From Garcia nutans (lineage: Eukaryota > Streptophyta > Magnoliopsida > Malpighiales > Euphorbiaceae), in the NCBI GenBank assembly GCA_947685225.1, contig CANTUV010000024.1:29220001-29284000 (forward strand): a stretch of 64,000 nt of DNA. The letters are read 5' to 3'. How positions within the stretch are numbered: position 1 is the first letter of the stretch; each line of letters starts with the position of its first letter. Position numbers and translations under genes: made by a program. Shown here in pieces: positions 1 to 10,200 of the stretch. The notes under the pieces are model-generated. The model was not told the origin of the DNA and made no database searches. It saw only the letters and a list, made by a program, of their open reading frames with translations.

Positions 1-292
1 ACTGTACTATAGTGACCATTAACAAGATTAGTGCGCTTGCAGGTGCAGAGAATGTCTGTAATGGTCAAAACTGTTCAAATTATTGAGACCACGCACAAGG
101 TTTCTCGATCACGCATAAAGATATAAATTTAAATGAATCTGGCAGGCAAGATAGCTATCGCTAAAGGCATTGGAGCGAACGCGAGTGACTCAGAAATGAA
201 AGAGTCAAAGAAAGATGAAGGATTTTTATAATTTTACGCAAAAAGTTTATACATTGTGATGTTTAAAAAATTTATTGATAGGCAATCTTTTA
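1..292. other. Non-coding stretch downstream of copia RNase H
   Basis: No open frame of note lies here. The stretch follows the stop codon of the minus-strand copia polyprotein, so it should be that element's 3' non-coding region or the inner edge of its 3' LTR. I looked for the end of the 5' LTR (positions 6780-6819) here and found no match, so the 3' LTR is outside the window, deleted or very diverged. Several GACCACGC / GATCACGC-like words resemble the GGTCGC words of the LTR, but this is only a loose similarity. Confidence 0.4.
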
Positions 293-907
293 TCAATTCA
301 GAGTAGTTCCATCAATCATACCTAAATTAAGTTTAATGAAGTTGAGCCTATCTTCATTCATAGGTTTTGTAAAGATATCAGTAAGTTGATTATGTGTATC
401 TATAAACTCTAGGACTATATTCTGATTTTGTACATTTTCTCTCAAAAAATGATGTCTAATATCTATATGTTTGGATCTAGAGTGTTGGATAGGATTTTTA
501 GACAAATTGATAGCACTAGTGTTGTCACATTTAATGGAGATGTTGTTAAATACTTCACCATAGTCAAGCAATTGTTGTTTCATCCATAATACTTGTGTGC
601 AACAAAAACATACTGCAACATATTCGGCTTCCGTTGTGGATAAAGCTACCGATGCTTGTTTCTTACTATGCCAAGAAACTAGACAATTACCAAGAAAGTG
701 ACATGCTCTTGTTGTGCTCTTCCTATCTAAGATACTACCAGCATAATATGCATCTGAAAAACCTATGATATGAAATGATGTGTTTTTAGGATACCAAAGT
801 CCTAAATGCAATATACCACTTAAATATTTCAAAATTCTCTTAGTAGCTTTTAAGTGTGATTCTTTAGGACAAGTTTGAAATCTAGCACAAAGACATACAC
901 TATACAT
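293..907 (-). pseudogene. copia RNase H domain (C-terminal end of pol)
   Basis: This is the last open segment of the broken copia polyprotein. RNase H degrades the RNA strand of the RNA:DNA hybrid during reverse transcription. Visible copia hallmarks are the FSDAYYAG stretch with the first catalytic Asp, STTEAEYVA with the catalytic Glu, and the KHIDIRHHFLRE and QLTDIFTKP stretches near the C terminus. It is cut from the reverse transcriptase by a stop at 956-958. Readable sequence continues across that stop (GIIGSLLYLTASRPDIMYS on the other side), so this is a pol piece and not a separate gene. The TGA stands where related elements have Arg, consistent with CGA to TGA. Confidence 0.9.
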
Positions 908-955
908 TATATCAGGTCTAGAAGCTGTTAAGTAAAGTAGTGATCCAATAATACC

Positions 956-1452
956 TCAATATTTCTTTTCATCTACTGCTTTACCATTTTCATCTTTACC
1001 CAATTTCAAGAATGTGCTTATAGGAGTCTTGCTAGTTTTGCAACCATCCATTCCAAATTTCTTGATGAGTTCTTTTGTATAATTGGATTGGTTGATGAAG
1101 ATCCCATCTTCACATTGCTTGATTTGCAGTACAAGGAAGAACTTGAGTTCACCCATCATGCTCATTTCAAATTCCCTAGTCATACAACAAGCAAATTCTT
1201 TGCACAAGGCTTCATTAGTAGCTCCAAATATTATGTCATCCACAAAATTTGTACAATCAAAATTTTATGCTTGTCCTTTTTAACAAAGAGAGTTGTATCT
1301 ACTTTTCCTTTTGAAAAACCATTTTCAAGCAAATATGCACTTAGTTTATCATACCATGCTCTTGGTGCTTGTTTCAATCCATATAAAGCTTTGGTAAGTT
1401 TGAAAACATGATCAGGAAATTTGTAGTTTTCAAAACTATGAGGTTGTTCTAC
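956..1452 (-). pseudogene. copia reverse transcriptase, C-terminal part
   Basis: This segment carries the reverse transcriptase active site as FVDDIIFGATNE, followed by the GELKFFL and GIFINQSNYTKELIKKFGM stretches that precede RNase H. Its upstream part (about 1250-1452) reads PHSFENYKFPDHVFKLTKALYGLKQAPRAW in another frame. A shift of about two bases just before the VDD motif (around 1252) breaks the polymerase. The segment begins after a nonsense codon at 1453-1455 and ends at the nonsense codon at 956-958. Only 956-1243 is one open frame. Confidence 0.85.
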
Positions 1453-2631
1453 TTAAACTTCTTCACTTATAAGTCCGTTTAGAAATGCACTTTTAACATC
1501 CATTTGAAAGAGTTTAAAGTTCATGTGACATGCAAAAGCAAGTAATATTCTAATAGCTTCTAATCTGGCTACAGGGGCAAAAGTTTCATCATAGTCAATA
1601 CCTTCTTCTTGATTATAGCCTTTGGCTACCAACCTTGCTTTATTCCTAGCAATGTGACCATTTTCATCAAGCTTATTCCTATAGACCCATTTGCATCCTA
1701 CGATAGAGTGATCTGTAGGTCTAGGAGTGAGTTGCCAAACATTATTTCTTTCAAATTGATTAAGTTCATCTTGCATTGCAGTTATCCAACTTTCATCATT
1801 TAAAGCCTCCTCAATGGTCTTTGGCTCAATTCGAGAAACAAAAGCAAAATTAACATCTATATGATTATTTTTAGATCTAGTAATTACTCCCTTAGATGTT
1901 TCACCAATGATGAGTTCCTTAGGATGATCTTTCTTGTATTGCCAATCCTTAAGTAGATCTTGAGTCTTTTCTTCAAGTTCATACTGATTGATCTTTGGAG
2001 CATCAATAGTTTCATGAGGTTCAGGAGTACCTGCAGGGTCATTGAAAGTACTACCTTTCTTTTGATCAAGTTTAGCTGATTCATCAAATATAACATGCAT
2101 TGTTTCTTCAACAACTAGAGTTTTCATGTTAAATACTCTATATGCTTTGCTATATGATGAGTATCCTAGGAATATGCCTTCATCTGATTTGGATGAAAAT
2201 TTTTCAAGATTTTCCTTGGCGTTCAATATGAAGCATTTGCATCCAAATACTCTAAAATATCCAATTCTAGGAATTCTTCCATTCCATAGCTCATAAGAAG
2301 TTTTATTAGTTAAATGCCTTTTGTAAACACGATTTGTAATGTAACAGGTTGTATTAACAGCTTCCGCCCAAAAATAAGATGGTAAATCATATTCATTGAG
2401 CATTGTTCTAGCCATTTCAATTAAGGTTCTATTTTTTCTTTCAACTACACCATTTTGTTGTGGAGTTCTAGGAGCAGAAAAATTATGTGAAATGCCAAGT
2501 TCATTACAAAAACTTTCAAAATTTTCATTCTCAAATTCTTTGCCATGATCACTTCTAATAGATGTGATCACATATCCTTTTTCATTTTGAACTCTTTTTG
2601 CAAACGTTTTGAATGTAATTAAAAGCTTCAT
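1453..2631 (-). pseudogene. copia integrase core/C-terminus and reverse transcriptase N-terminus
   Basis: The N-terminal third continues the integrase catalytic core: [10 protein letters not shown] with the second Asp, then [14 protein letters not shown] with the Glu. An integrase C-terminal region follows ([20 protein letters not shown]). From about residue 270 the copia reverse transcriptase begins: [48 protein letters not shown] and [15 protein letters not shown], the last holding the first catalytic Asp. The frame ends at TAA where relatives carry Tyr (VYVEQP), so this stop is a nonsense mutation. The first residues overlap the preceding integrase frame, marking a frameshift near 2610-2631. 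Confidence 0.9.
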
Positions 2632-2911
2632 TCTTTTGAGCTAAGAAATTAACCCATGTGAATCTAAAGTAATCATCAACAAGAACAAATGCATATAATT
2701 TGCCTCCTAAGCTTGTAACTCTATTTGGTCCAAACAAATCCAAATGAATGAGCTCTAAAGGTCTAGAGGTACTTATAACATTCTTTGATTTAAATGAACT
2801 TTTATGTTGCTTACCATGTTGACAAGGTTGACAAATTCTATCTTTATCATATGTTATCTTAGGGAGACCATCAACTAGGTTTTCATTACAAATATATTTT
2901 AATTGGTCCAT
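2582..2911 (-). pseudogene. copia GAG-pre-integrase and integrase N-terminal part
   Basis: The segment contains an HRRLGHTGMDQL-type pre-integrase zinc-binding stretch that begins just upstream of it. Then come CQPCQHGKQHKSSF (the Cys-Cys part of the HHCC finger) and LELIHLDLFGP with the first catalytic Asp of the integrase core. Integrase joins element cDNA to chromosomal DNA. A TAG at 2936-2938 replaces the Trp before HRRLGH and separates this from the protease segment. A frameshift at the other end joins it to the next segment. Confidence 0.85.
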
Positions 2912-2935
2912 ACCAGTATGTCCTAGTCTTCTATG

Positions 2936-3316
2936 CTATAACCATGCATCATTATTAGTAGACATGAGACATTTAAATGCATGATTTGAATGTATGTTGA
3001 TATTATAAGTGTTGTTTGTCCTAGTACCCTTAAATATGATCACATCATTTGAAATTGTGATCTTGCATTCTTTGGAATCAAAATTAACAAAGTATGCTTT
3101 ATCACATAGTTGACTAACACTTAGCAAATTATGTTTCAACCCATCAACAAGCCATACATCTTCTATTAAATCTTTACCAATCGAACCAATGGAGCCAACA
3201 CCAATAATTTTACCTTTAGCATTATTTCCAAAAGTTACATTACCTCCATGTTTGTAGGAAGTACTTGTAAAGAGCTTTGCATTCCCGGTCATATGCCTTG
3301 AGCACCCACTATCCAC
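2936..3316 (-). pseudogene. copia aspartic protease
   Basis: The active-site motif is WLVDSGCSRHMTG, with the catalytic Asp in DSG, followed by FGNNAKGKIIGVGSIG and LKHNLLSVSQLCD. These are the expected copia protease and linker sequences. The protease would cut the Gag-Pol polyprotein in virus-like particles. The frame is separated from gag (3373 upward) by a frameshift and stop region at 3317-3372. It ends at a TAG replacing Trp at 2936-2938. Confidence 0.9.
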
Positions 3317-3372
3317 AAGCCATGTGCTTTCGTTGATAGTAGATTTTAGACATACCTACAAGGCAATTGTGG

Positions 3373-5256
3373 TCATCTTCTCTTAAGTACCCACATGAAG
3401 TTGGGTCCTTGATGGTTAATAATAAAGGTGTCTTCTAACTTGAGATGAGCCTTTCTTATATGACAGAAAAAACTTTTATGTCCGAATTTCATACAATATG
3501 TGCATTGCCATGGTATTTTATATTTCTGCATTTTTCTTTTTGTTTTCCAAGTATTATGCATACAAATACAAATATGTGATTGCTTTTGTGCAAGTTTAGT
3601 GTACAAAAATGCATGATTACTTTTAGCTTTATTTCCTAGTGAACCATAAGAAGTTCTTTTGGTACTTTTAGACTTGGTGCGAGCATCTTTGTTCCTTACG
3701 ATATTAACATTAGAAATTTTAGTTGTAGATGCTTTTACAAATGTTGGTTTGCTTGGTGCAATGTTGGTTGAGCCATTGAATCCTAATCCATATTTTAAGG
3801 AGGGTGATCTTTGGTTACCAATTAATGTGTCTAAGACTTCCTTTCCTTTATGAAATCTTGAAATTGATTCTTTTAGTTCTTTTAGTTTATGCTTCAAAAT
3901 TTCATTCTCTTTAATAATTTTTTCTAAGTCATGTGAGTTTTTATTTAACTCTTCTATTGAATTCATCAAGTGTTCATTTGAGGTTTTCAATTCTAAGGTA
4001 GAGTTTTTTAAGCATATAAAATCCTTTTCTAACTTAGAGTTTTTTTCTTTATAGAGCATCATTTTAGAAAAATATTTTTCTATTTTAAAATTCATGTGCT
4101 CAATCAAATCACTATCATCTAGATCATCAATATCATCATGTGCTACTAGATCAAAGGATTGAGTACTTACCTCATTGGAGTCATCTTCAATAGCCATGAG
4201 ACATAGGTTTGCAATTCCTTCTTCTTCTTCTTCTTCTTCTTCTTCACTTGAAGAGGAGTCATCCCATGTGGCTTTGAGAGACTTTTTCTTTTCTTTGTCC
4301 CATTTCCTTTTATTCTTTACTTTGAAGCAATCCGATTTAACATGACCAATTTTTCCACATTCATAGCACTTTACCTCATTTTTCTTTTCTTTATCTTTGA
4401 AGGAGAATTTAGGAAGTGTACCTTTATTTGCTTGTAATCTTTTCTTCCTTTTCCATTCATTGATTCTTTTTAAGAAAATTGCCATTTCATCTTCATCATC
4501 AGTACCTTCGTTGCTTGAGCTCTCAACTTCTTTGATTGCTTTGAGCGCAATTGGTTTTCTCTTTTCTTTTTCACCTTGATCTTCTTCCTTTTCACTGTGT
4601 AGCTCAAATGTGAGTAGTTTTCCAACAAGCTCGTCGGTTCTCAATGTGCTAAGATCATAAGCTTCTTCGATGGATGATACTTTTGATTCAAAGTTCTTTC
4701 TAGCTCTTAGGGCTCTCAAGATTTTACTGTTTACATCACCTTGATCATATACCTTGCCATACTTCTTTAGTTCATTGACAATAGCAAGCAAGCGATTGGT
4801 CATGTCGGTGACGTTTTCATTTGATTTCATCTTGAATAGCTCATACTCATGAACATGCATTTGTTTCTTGGTGAATCTTACTTGAGTCGTACCTTCATGG
4901 TAGTTTTCGAGTGTTTTCCAAATGCAATGTCCACAAGTTAAATGTTGAACTCTTCCACCTTCTTCTCTTGAAATGGAATTCATCAAGATGGAAGTGGCTC
5001 TATTGTTCTTGAATCGATCTTTGACATTGATAGTTGACCATTGTGCTTTAGGAAGAGGAACTTGAATACCATCAACTTCATAAGTGGGAGGTTTCCACTC
5101 ACTTTCCACAAAATCCCATAGTTCAATCCCTTCACTGTCTAGAAACAAATACATTTTGTGTTTCCAGTAGGAATAATCAGTTCCATCAAAGTAGGGTCTA
5201 AGAATAGTGTTAAGATTTCCATGAGAGATAGAGTTTGATGAAGAAGAAGTTGCCAT
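3373..5256 (-). CDS. copia Gag polyprotein, intact frame
   Basis: This is a 627-residue open frame starting MATSSSSNSISH, the first ATG downstream of the primer site. Gag forms the virus-like particle and packages the element's RNA. The N-terminal half has the copia gag fold signatures (YFDGTDYSYWKHKMYLFL, VTDMTNRLLAIVNELKKYG). A CCHC zinc knuckle CYECGKIGHVKSDC lies near residue 300. A run of Glu then precedes GIANLCLMA, a long coiled-coil-like Lys/Glu/Leu segment spans roughly residues 390-480, and a second CTYCMKFGHKSFFC-type CCHC motif is near the C terminus. Long Gags of this kind fit SIRE-like elements. The Glu run is encoded by a (CTT)n microsatellite at about 4219-4250, so its length is probably variable. 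Confidence 0.88.
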   Translation of the reverse strand: MATSSSSNSISHGNLNTILRPYFDGTDYSYWKHKMYLFLDSEGIELWDFVESEWKPPTYEVDGIQVPLPKAQWSTINVKDRFKNNRATSILMNSISREEGGRVQHLTCGHCIWKTLENYHEGTTQVRFTKKQMHVHEYELFKMKSNENVTDMTNRLLAIVNELKKYGKVYDQGDVNSKILRALRARKNFESKVSSIEEAYDLSTLRTDELVGKLLTFELHSEKEEDQGEKEKRKPIALKAIKEVESSSNEGTDDEDEMAIFLKRINEWKRKKRLQANKGTLPKFSFKDKEKKNEVKCYECGKIGHVKSDCFKVKNKRKWDKEKKKSLKATWDDSSSSEEEEEEEEEGIANLCLMAIEDDSNEVSTQSFDLVAHDDIDDLDDSDLIEHMNFKIEKYFSKMMLYKEKNSKLEKDFICLKNSTLELKTSNEHLMNSIEELNKNSHDLEKIIKENEILKHKLKELKESISRFHKGKEVLDTLIGNQRSPSLKYGLGFNGSTNIAPSKPTFVKASTTKISNVNIVRNKDARTKSKSTKRTSYGSLGNKAKSNHAFLYTKLAQKQSHICICMHNTWKTKRKMQKYKIPWQCTYCMKFGHKSFFCHIRKAHLKLEDTFIINHQGPNFMWVLKRR

Positions 5257-5295
5257 AGTAGATCAAATTTCACAATTAAGTTTAAGAAATTTCAA

Positions 5296-5307
5296 GCTCT
5301 GATACCA
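5296..5307 (-). promoter_or_regulatory. Primer binding site (initiator tRNA-Met) of the copia element
   Basis: The minus strand reads TGGTATCAGAGC, complementary to the 3' end of plant initiator tRNA-Met. This is the standard minus-strand primer of plant copia elements. It lies two bases from the inner end of the LTR, which reads GGGACAACA on the minus strand. Confidence 0.93.
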
Positions 5308-5309
5308 AT

Positions 5310-6819
5310 TGTTGTCCCAAGATGGCAACCAAGAGGGGGGGGGGGGTGAATTGGTTTCCTCAAGGAATAATGGCAAATTAAAAACTCAACAAATAAGAAA
5401 TGCGGAATAGAGAAATGGTTGAGTAATGAATGAAAGAAAGAACACACGAGATTTATAGTGGTTCGGATTTTCTTCAATCCTACATCCACTTCCTTAACAA
5501 CTTCTTAAGGTATCACTAATCTTTGAAGTTTTACAAGCTCACTTCCAACTTTGGTGTTTTCACAAGTTCACACCTAACTTGACAAGTGTTTTACTAAGGC
5601 TTACATTCAAAACCTTTACAAGAGTTTTGCAAGGCTTACTCTCACAACCTTTACAAGAGTTTTACTAGGCTCACTCTCACAACCTTTACAAGAGTTTTAT
5701 AAGGCTCACTCTCACAACCTTTACAAGAGTTTTACAAGGCTCACTCTCACAACCTTTACAAGAGTTTTACAAGGCTCACTCTCACAACCTAAGTGTTTTC
5801 CAAGCTCACACTCAAACTTATACAATGGTGTTTTCAATGCTTACACCTAACATTCATTACAATTTAAATGTAAGTTTAAGTAAAAGAAAATATGTTGCTT
5901 GGCTATAAAGTCTTTGATTCTCTCTTCACATCCCTATATTCTTCTTAGAGTAGCAAAGTATTTATAGCCAATGTGGTCTAACTAGCCGTTATAGATAGTG
6001 AGAATAAAGTCTTGGCAGTTTAGACCTTTTTCAGTAAACTGTTCGAAGTATTTCGCCGTCGTCCTTCATACAAGGATGGTCGCGTTTATGTCTCACGCGG
6101 TCATCCTTGGACAAGGTATGGTCGCTGCATTTAAATTTGCTTCAACGGTCGAATTTCAGTGCTCTGCAACAGGAATCTTGCCCATGCTATGGTTGTCAGG
6201 ACGGTCGCGCATATGATAGGTGCGGTCGCCCTTTTTGAATGCTGAAGTGGGTTTATAACGGTCATCACACGTGGTGTTCTTTGACTGGGAAAAATGAAAG
6301 TTCACCTAAATATGAATTTCGCGGTCGCCCTAGGTGACATCTCGCAGTCGAGTTGAGACACTCGCGTCGAACTTCTGGACGCACCTTAGGACACGAACGC
6401 TACTATCAGTTTAAGCATATTTCTCCTGAATCATCAGAGCAGTCGCGGATATCAAAGGGCGGTCGCGAAAGTGATAAGCAAGACCATATCCTTCACCGTT
6501 CTTGTCACCGCAAACCTTACTATAATTAGGAAGATTTGGGTTTCTTGTGTTGCGGTCGTCCATGAATGTAGGACAGTCGCTCTTGTGTCAGTGCGGTCGC
6601 AACTGAGGTCGGGTTTCTGACTGCGAAACCTACTGTGATATATTTTCATCCTTCAATTGAATGGGGCGGTCGTTCCCATGTCTTGTGCGACCGCTAAACA
6701 TGCTCTATTCAGCTTTATTTGAAACAACCTAATCCTGCAACAAGGTTCTTCAAACACATGTTAAATAAGTCATTCAATTTGAGTTGTTAAGGATCAAAAT
6801 TGAGATCATTTGTCTAACA
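5310..6819 (-). repeat. 5' LTR of the SIRE-like copia element
   Basis: On the minus strand the LTR runs from TGTTAGACAAATG (at 6819) to GGGACAACA (at 5310), so TG...CA ends are kept, giving 1510 bp. Beyond 6819 older copia protease sequence begins. The R/U5 half contains a G run at about 5335-5346, a 35-bp tandem array and the TATAGTGGTTCGG block common in SIRE-type LTRs. The U3 half (about 6050-6700) is unusually rich in CGGTCGC words. A TATTTATAG at about 5950 is a plausible TATA box on the minus strand. Confidence 0.85.
5611..5785. repeat. 35-bp tandem repeat inside the copia LTR
   Basis: Five head-to-tail units of exactly 35 bp begin AACCTTTACAAGAGTTTTAC at 5611, 5646, 5681, 5716 and 5751. 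A sixth partial unit starts at 5786. Shorter decayed versions of the same words flank the array on both sides. The related LTR at 62769 has the same region with fewer units (about 63000-63080), so unit number varies within the family. Confidence 0.9.
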
Positions 6820-7002
6820 ACCTCAATACAAGCATTGTTCCCCACAAAAATTATCTCACCCTGGTAGGTAATCGACAAAATTCAATGAAGGCTTCATGAT
6901 CCTTTGTTACATAGTCAGTGGCTCTCGAATCTACAACCCATAAAGGATTAATTTTAGTTAACAATATATCTATTAACTCGTGTGTAAATGGAATAATGGT
7001 TT
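6820..7002 (-). pseudogene. Old copia element, protease fragment (third piece)
   Basis: The minus strand reads FTHELIDILLTKINPLWVVDS followed by ATDYVTKDHEAFIEF, a copia protease region. The expected DSGA active site appears as DSRA, so the catalytic Gly is lost. One frame shift further on, IFVGNNACIEV follows, another conserved protease-region stretch. It lies between the LTR end of the SIRE-like copia (6819) and the coding-free LTR element (7003). It is the continuation of the gag pieces at 16922-17231 and 28911-29438. Confidence 0.8.
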
Positions 7003-7321
7003 TGTAACACTCCGATACCCTATATAAGTACTATACATATACCTAGTATACATACAGTAAGTATATAAAGTATAAGAATGCTACTTTTCGTTACCTTTTA
7101 AAAACCTGTAACCGAATTTAAACCATAATACATTAATTTAAATAACATTTATAAAATCATTATCTTTATCCAAATTACATTTATACATATAAATACTCTC
7201 TCATCAGAAATACATCAAAATTAAAAGTATTACATGTATGCATTACCCTCTAGTTGGTCTCGACAAACTCTTACTCTTCTTGTGGTATAATGAGAGACTT
7301 CATATCTTCACCTATTTACCT

Positions 7322-7358
7322 GCGCGAATACACACCCGCGCTAAGCCCGAGAGCTTAG
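7322..7358 (-). other. Adjacent hairpin pair in the LTR
   Basis: GCGCG / CGCGC and GCTAAGC / GCTTAG arms form two small adjacent stem-loops. The same pair occurs at 14059-14095, 21918-21954, 28205-28241, 19319-19356 and 60046-60082. In each case it lies about 280-420 bp from the downstream end of the LTR in the element's own orientation. This would put it in the R/U5 part of the RNA, though I cannot place the transcription start. Confidence 0.7.
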
Positions 7359-9064
7359 TAGTCCAAATATAAAATGTAAACATATAGTATAGAAGTATTA
7401 ACATATAATGATATATCCATTCAATGTATAATTAATTCTTATCATATTATCTTTTCTTTTTAATTGCATCATTCATATATCTTAGCTAATTTCATATATA
7501 ATGTACATATATATACATAATATTATCACCAACCCCAATATATCACCAATATATTAATACACCCACATTATATATACCATACCAATCATTATTGCAATAC
7601 ACACATTACATATCATATCAATCACTATTGCAATACGCACATTACATATCATACCCATCACTATTGCAATACACACATTACATATCATACCAATCACGAA
7701 TCACATTTTTAATGAAGATAACCATTATCATCAACCACTATTCATTTACATATCATACCTCATAACATTATCTTATTCACAATTCATCAATCATGATTCA
7801 TTTATTTCAACACTTGTATTTCACATTGGCAACAAAGACAGACTCGGGCCCAAAACACTAATATGTCATTCGACTTTCAGAGTTAATGCTTTGGTTTAAT
7901 TATCACATTTATCATTATCCCAACTAGGCTTCAAGGATTAGGTTCAACCAAGCTTCAAGGGGAGCAAAGCATGCTAAGCATCAACCCAACTTGGCTTCAA
8001 GAACCAACCCAACCTAGCTTCAAGGGTTGTAACATCTCAATTAGGCTTCAAGGAATCAATTCCAACCTAACTTCAAGAGATTGTTACTATTAGGCATGCC
8101 ACCAACAACAAAACTCTGAAAATGAATAACATATTAGACACACAATTCATTGATCATTCCATCACCAATATCATTTACAATTCTCATCATCATTTAGGCA
8201 AACATGCCTTACATATCTCAATTGAATTGTCATAGCCAATCACAATGGCTTCATATCATATTTGAATCATCATGGCCAATTACAATGGCTTCACAACATA
8301 TCCTATCTCAATCCATATGATACATATAGCATCATTGATATAACATTTCAAAGTATTTTATTCATATAATACATTGCCATTCACAAGATTCACAATGCAT
8401 ATAACATAACATTTCATCATTTCTCAAAATACATAAACACCATTCATTATTAGAGCATTTATCATAATAATTTGCACATACCTTAAGAATGATCCTCATT
8501 TCTTCCTATCTTTCCCATTTCATATATCATCCTTTATATATATATATAGAAATTGACATTATTCATTTACATTCACAATATAATAGAGTATTTAACACAT
8601 TCATCCAAATGTGTTAAGGTTCAAGGACATATAAGGATATACAATCAAATAGGATTTATGCTTACCTTTTAATGATCTTCACAACTTTCACCTCATTCAA
8701 TCATCACCTTAGTCAAATTATATTAACAATATAGTAAACTACTTAACACATTTGCAAACAAATGTGTTAAGCCTCAAATCATGTAAATAAATACAATCAT
8801 ATGTATTGGTACTTACCTCAAGAACTACTCCCATCAATTTATACATTTCTTTATTCCAAGAATTCTCCACATTTAGGTTAATGCAACCCAATCTCTTCGA
8901 AACCTAATCCAAAGATCATTATTCATAAGTTTAGTATCATCTACATACATTTGTTTAGGTCATTCTTTGTTTACAAAGTGTTTATGTTTAGGTTTAGAGA
9001 CCAAACTATCTTTGAAGAATCAAAACCATACAAAAAGAACAAAGAAATCAAACAATATCCAACT

Positions 9065-9300
9065 CATTTGAGGGACACGGGCAGCCCACTTGAGGGACAC
9101 GGCCGTGTCTCTCAACTATAAAAGAGGCAGTAGCCAACACGGCTAGGTGACACGGCCGAGCTTGTGGCCGTGTCTCTCACCAAAAACCACAGTAGCTGAC
9201 ACGGCTTGGGGACACGGCCGTGTCTTCCAAAAACACTCCAACACATCCAAAATTTTTCATGACTTGGCCGTGTCTCTCCCTTGCCTTTGGCCGTGTCACT
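9065..9300. repeat. Cluster of CACGGCC palindromes in the LTR
   Basis: A GC-rich patch in AT-rich sequence holds the perfect 14-bp palindrome GACACGGCCGTGTC twice (about 9095 and 9209). It also holds longer imperfect inverted repeats such as GACACGGCC...GGCCGTGTC, and half-sites. The same cluster is in the right LTR (15805-16040), in both LTRs of the 19375-28527 element and in the solo LTR at 59632-62087. Confidence 0.85.
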
Positions 9301-10184
9301 CAAGAACACAAACCCTATTTATGGCCAACTCTTCCAAATGCATTTAAACACATAATACCCAACACAAACTCACTCAAATGGATGTAATCAAACTCATTAA
9401 CACTTATTTTGCACATTTAACATAATACTTACATTAACCAAACATTAAATCATTCATCAACTCCAAACCTTAAAACCAACTTCACACTTGAACTTCCACT
9501 ATCAAAACCCACTTAAACTTACAATTTTCACAATCAAACCAACACCAATTCAATCCTTTATCTCACCATCAATTTTTAACACTTATAAACACATATCAAA
9601 CACACCAAATCATCACATCAACAAATCACAATTTCCTTTAGACACAACTTCAAAATTAACAAAGGAAAACACAAGATTACTTACTTGAAATGAAGAAAAT
9701 CCACAAATCTCTAACCAAAACCCTTGATTCCTTCTTCAATTTGAGTTAAGATCTTCAAACACCTCTCAAGCTCTTTCTCTTCTTGGATGGCCGGCACACA
9801 CAAGAGAAGAAAAGAAATTCAATAAAAGTCAACAAGCTTTTCTTCTTTAAATCTCCACCAAGAGATTTTAACCAAGCAATTACTAAAACACCCTTTTCCA
9901 TATAACTTAACTTTTGTCTCTTATATGTCCACATAGGTAATTACACATGCCACAAAATAAATATCTCTATTGCATTGACTCTTCCTTTGACTTATGTATA
10001 TGTTAATTATACAACCATATAAACAACATATACACTTCTCTCTAAACCCTATTTTATTTCCCAAAACACATATACACAAGCATTCTCTTACCAATTTCTT
10101 TTCTCTTCACATAACATATACATTCAATCCAACTTACAACCACAACATAATCAAAACTTCTAAGGCATACATGAGGATATTACA

Positions 10185-10200
10185 ATTCTCTCCCCCTTAA
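10185..10200 (-). promoter_or_regulatory. Polypurine tract of the coding-free element
   Basis: The minus strand reads TTTAAGGGGGAGAGAAT immediately upstream of the LTR start TGTAATATCC. This is the expected primer for plus-strand cDNA synthesis. The flanking TTTCGAGGACGAAATT is shared with the 19375-28527 element (at about 25605-25621). Confidence 0.9.

Larger units (their letters stand above)
293..6819 (-). mobile_element. Ty1/copia LTR retrotransposon, SIRE-like, broken
   Basis: Read on the minus strand, the order is 5' LTR (5310-6819), tRNA-iMet primer site (5296-5307), gag, protease, integrase, reverse transcriptase and RNase H. Integrase before reverse transcriptase is the copia order. 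The protease motif DSGCSRHMTG and the acidic gag tail followed by ANLCLMA are typical of SIRE-type elements as I remember them. Gag is intact. Pol has at least three premature stops and several frameshifts, so the element cannot move by itself. Its LTR end at 6819 abuts protease sequence of another, older copia element, which is its insertion target. The target duplication cannot be confirmed because the other end is not visible. Confidence 0.9.
7003..10184 (-). repeat. 3' LTR of the coding-free element (left copy)
   Basis: A 3182-bp LTR that on the plus strand starts TGTAACACTCCGATACCC and ends GAGGATATTACA. The only differences I noticed from the right copy are C/T at 7013 versus 13750 and T/C at 9823 versus 16560. 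It contains, in plus-strand order, a hairpin pair (7322-7358), tandem AACCAAGCTTCAAG-type words (about 7920-8080), two AGCCAAT...ATGGCT hairpins (8232-8300) and a cluster of CACGGCC palindromes (about 9070-9300). The small open frames in it are mirror frames over the palindromes, not genes. Confidence 0.95.

Noticed and set aside
4397..4579. Plus-strand frame opposite gag
   Set aside because: Shadow of the minus-strand gag, produced by its Lys/Glu-rich codons.
9112..9347. Paired 65-66-residue frames on both strands, repeated at 15849-16084
   Set aside because: Opposite-strand mirror frames over a palindromic cluster; no family match and no splice or start context.
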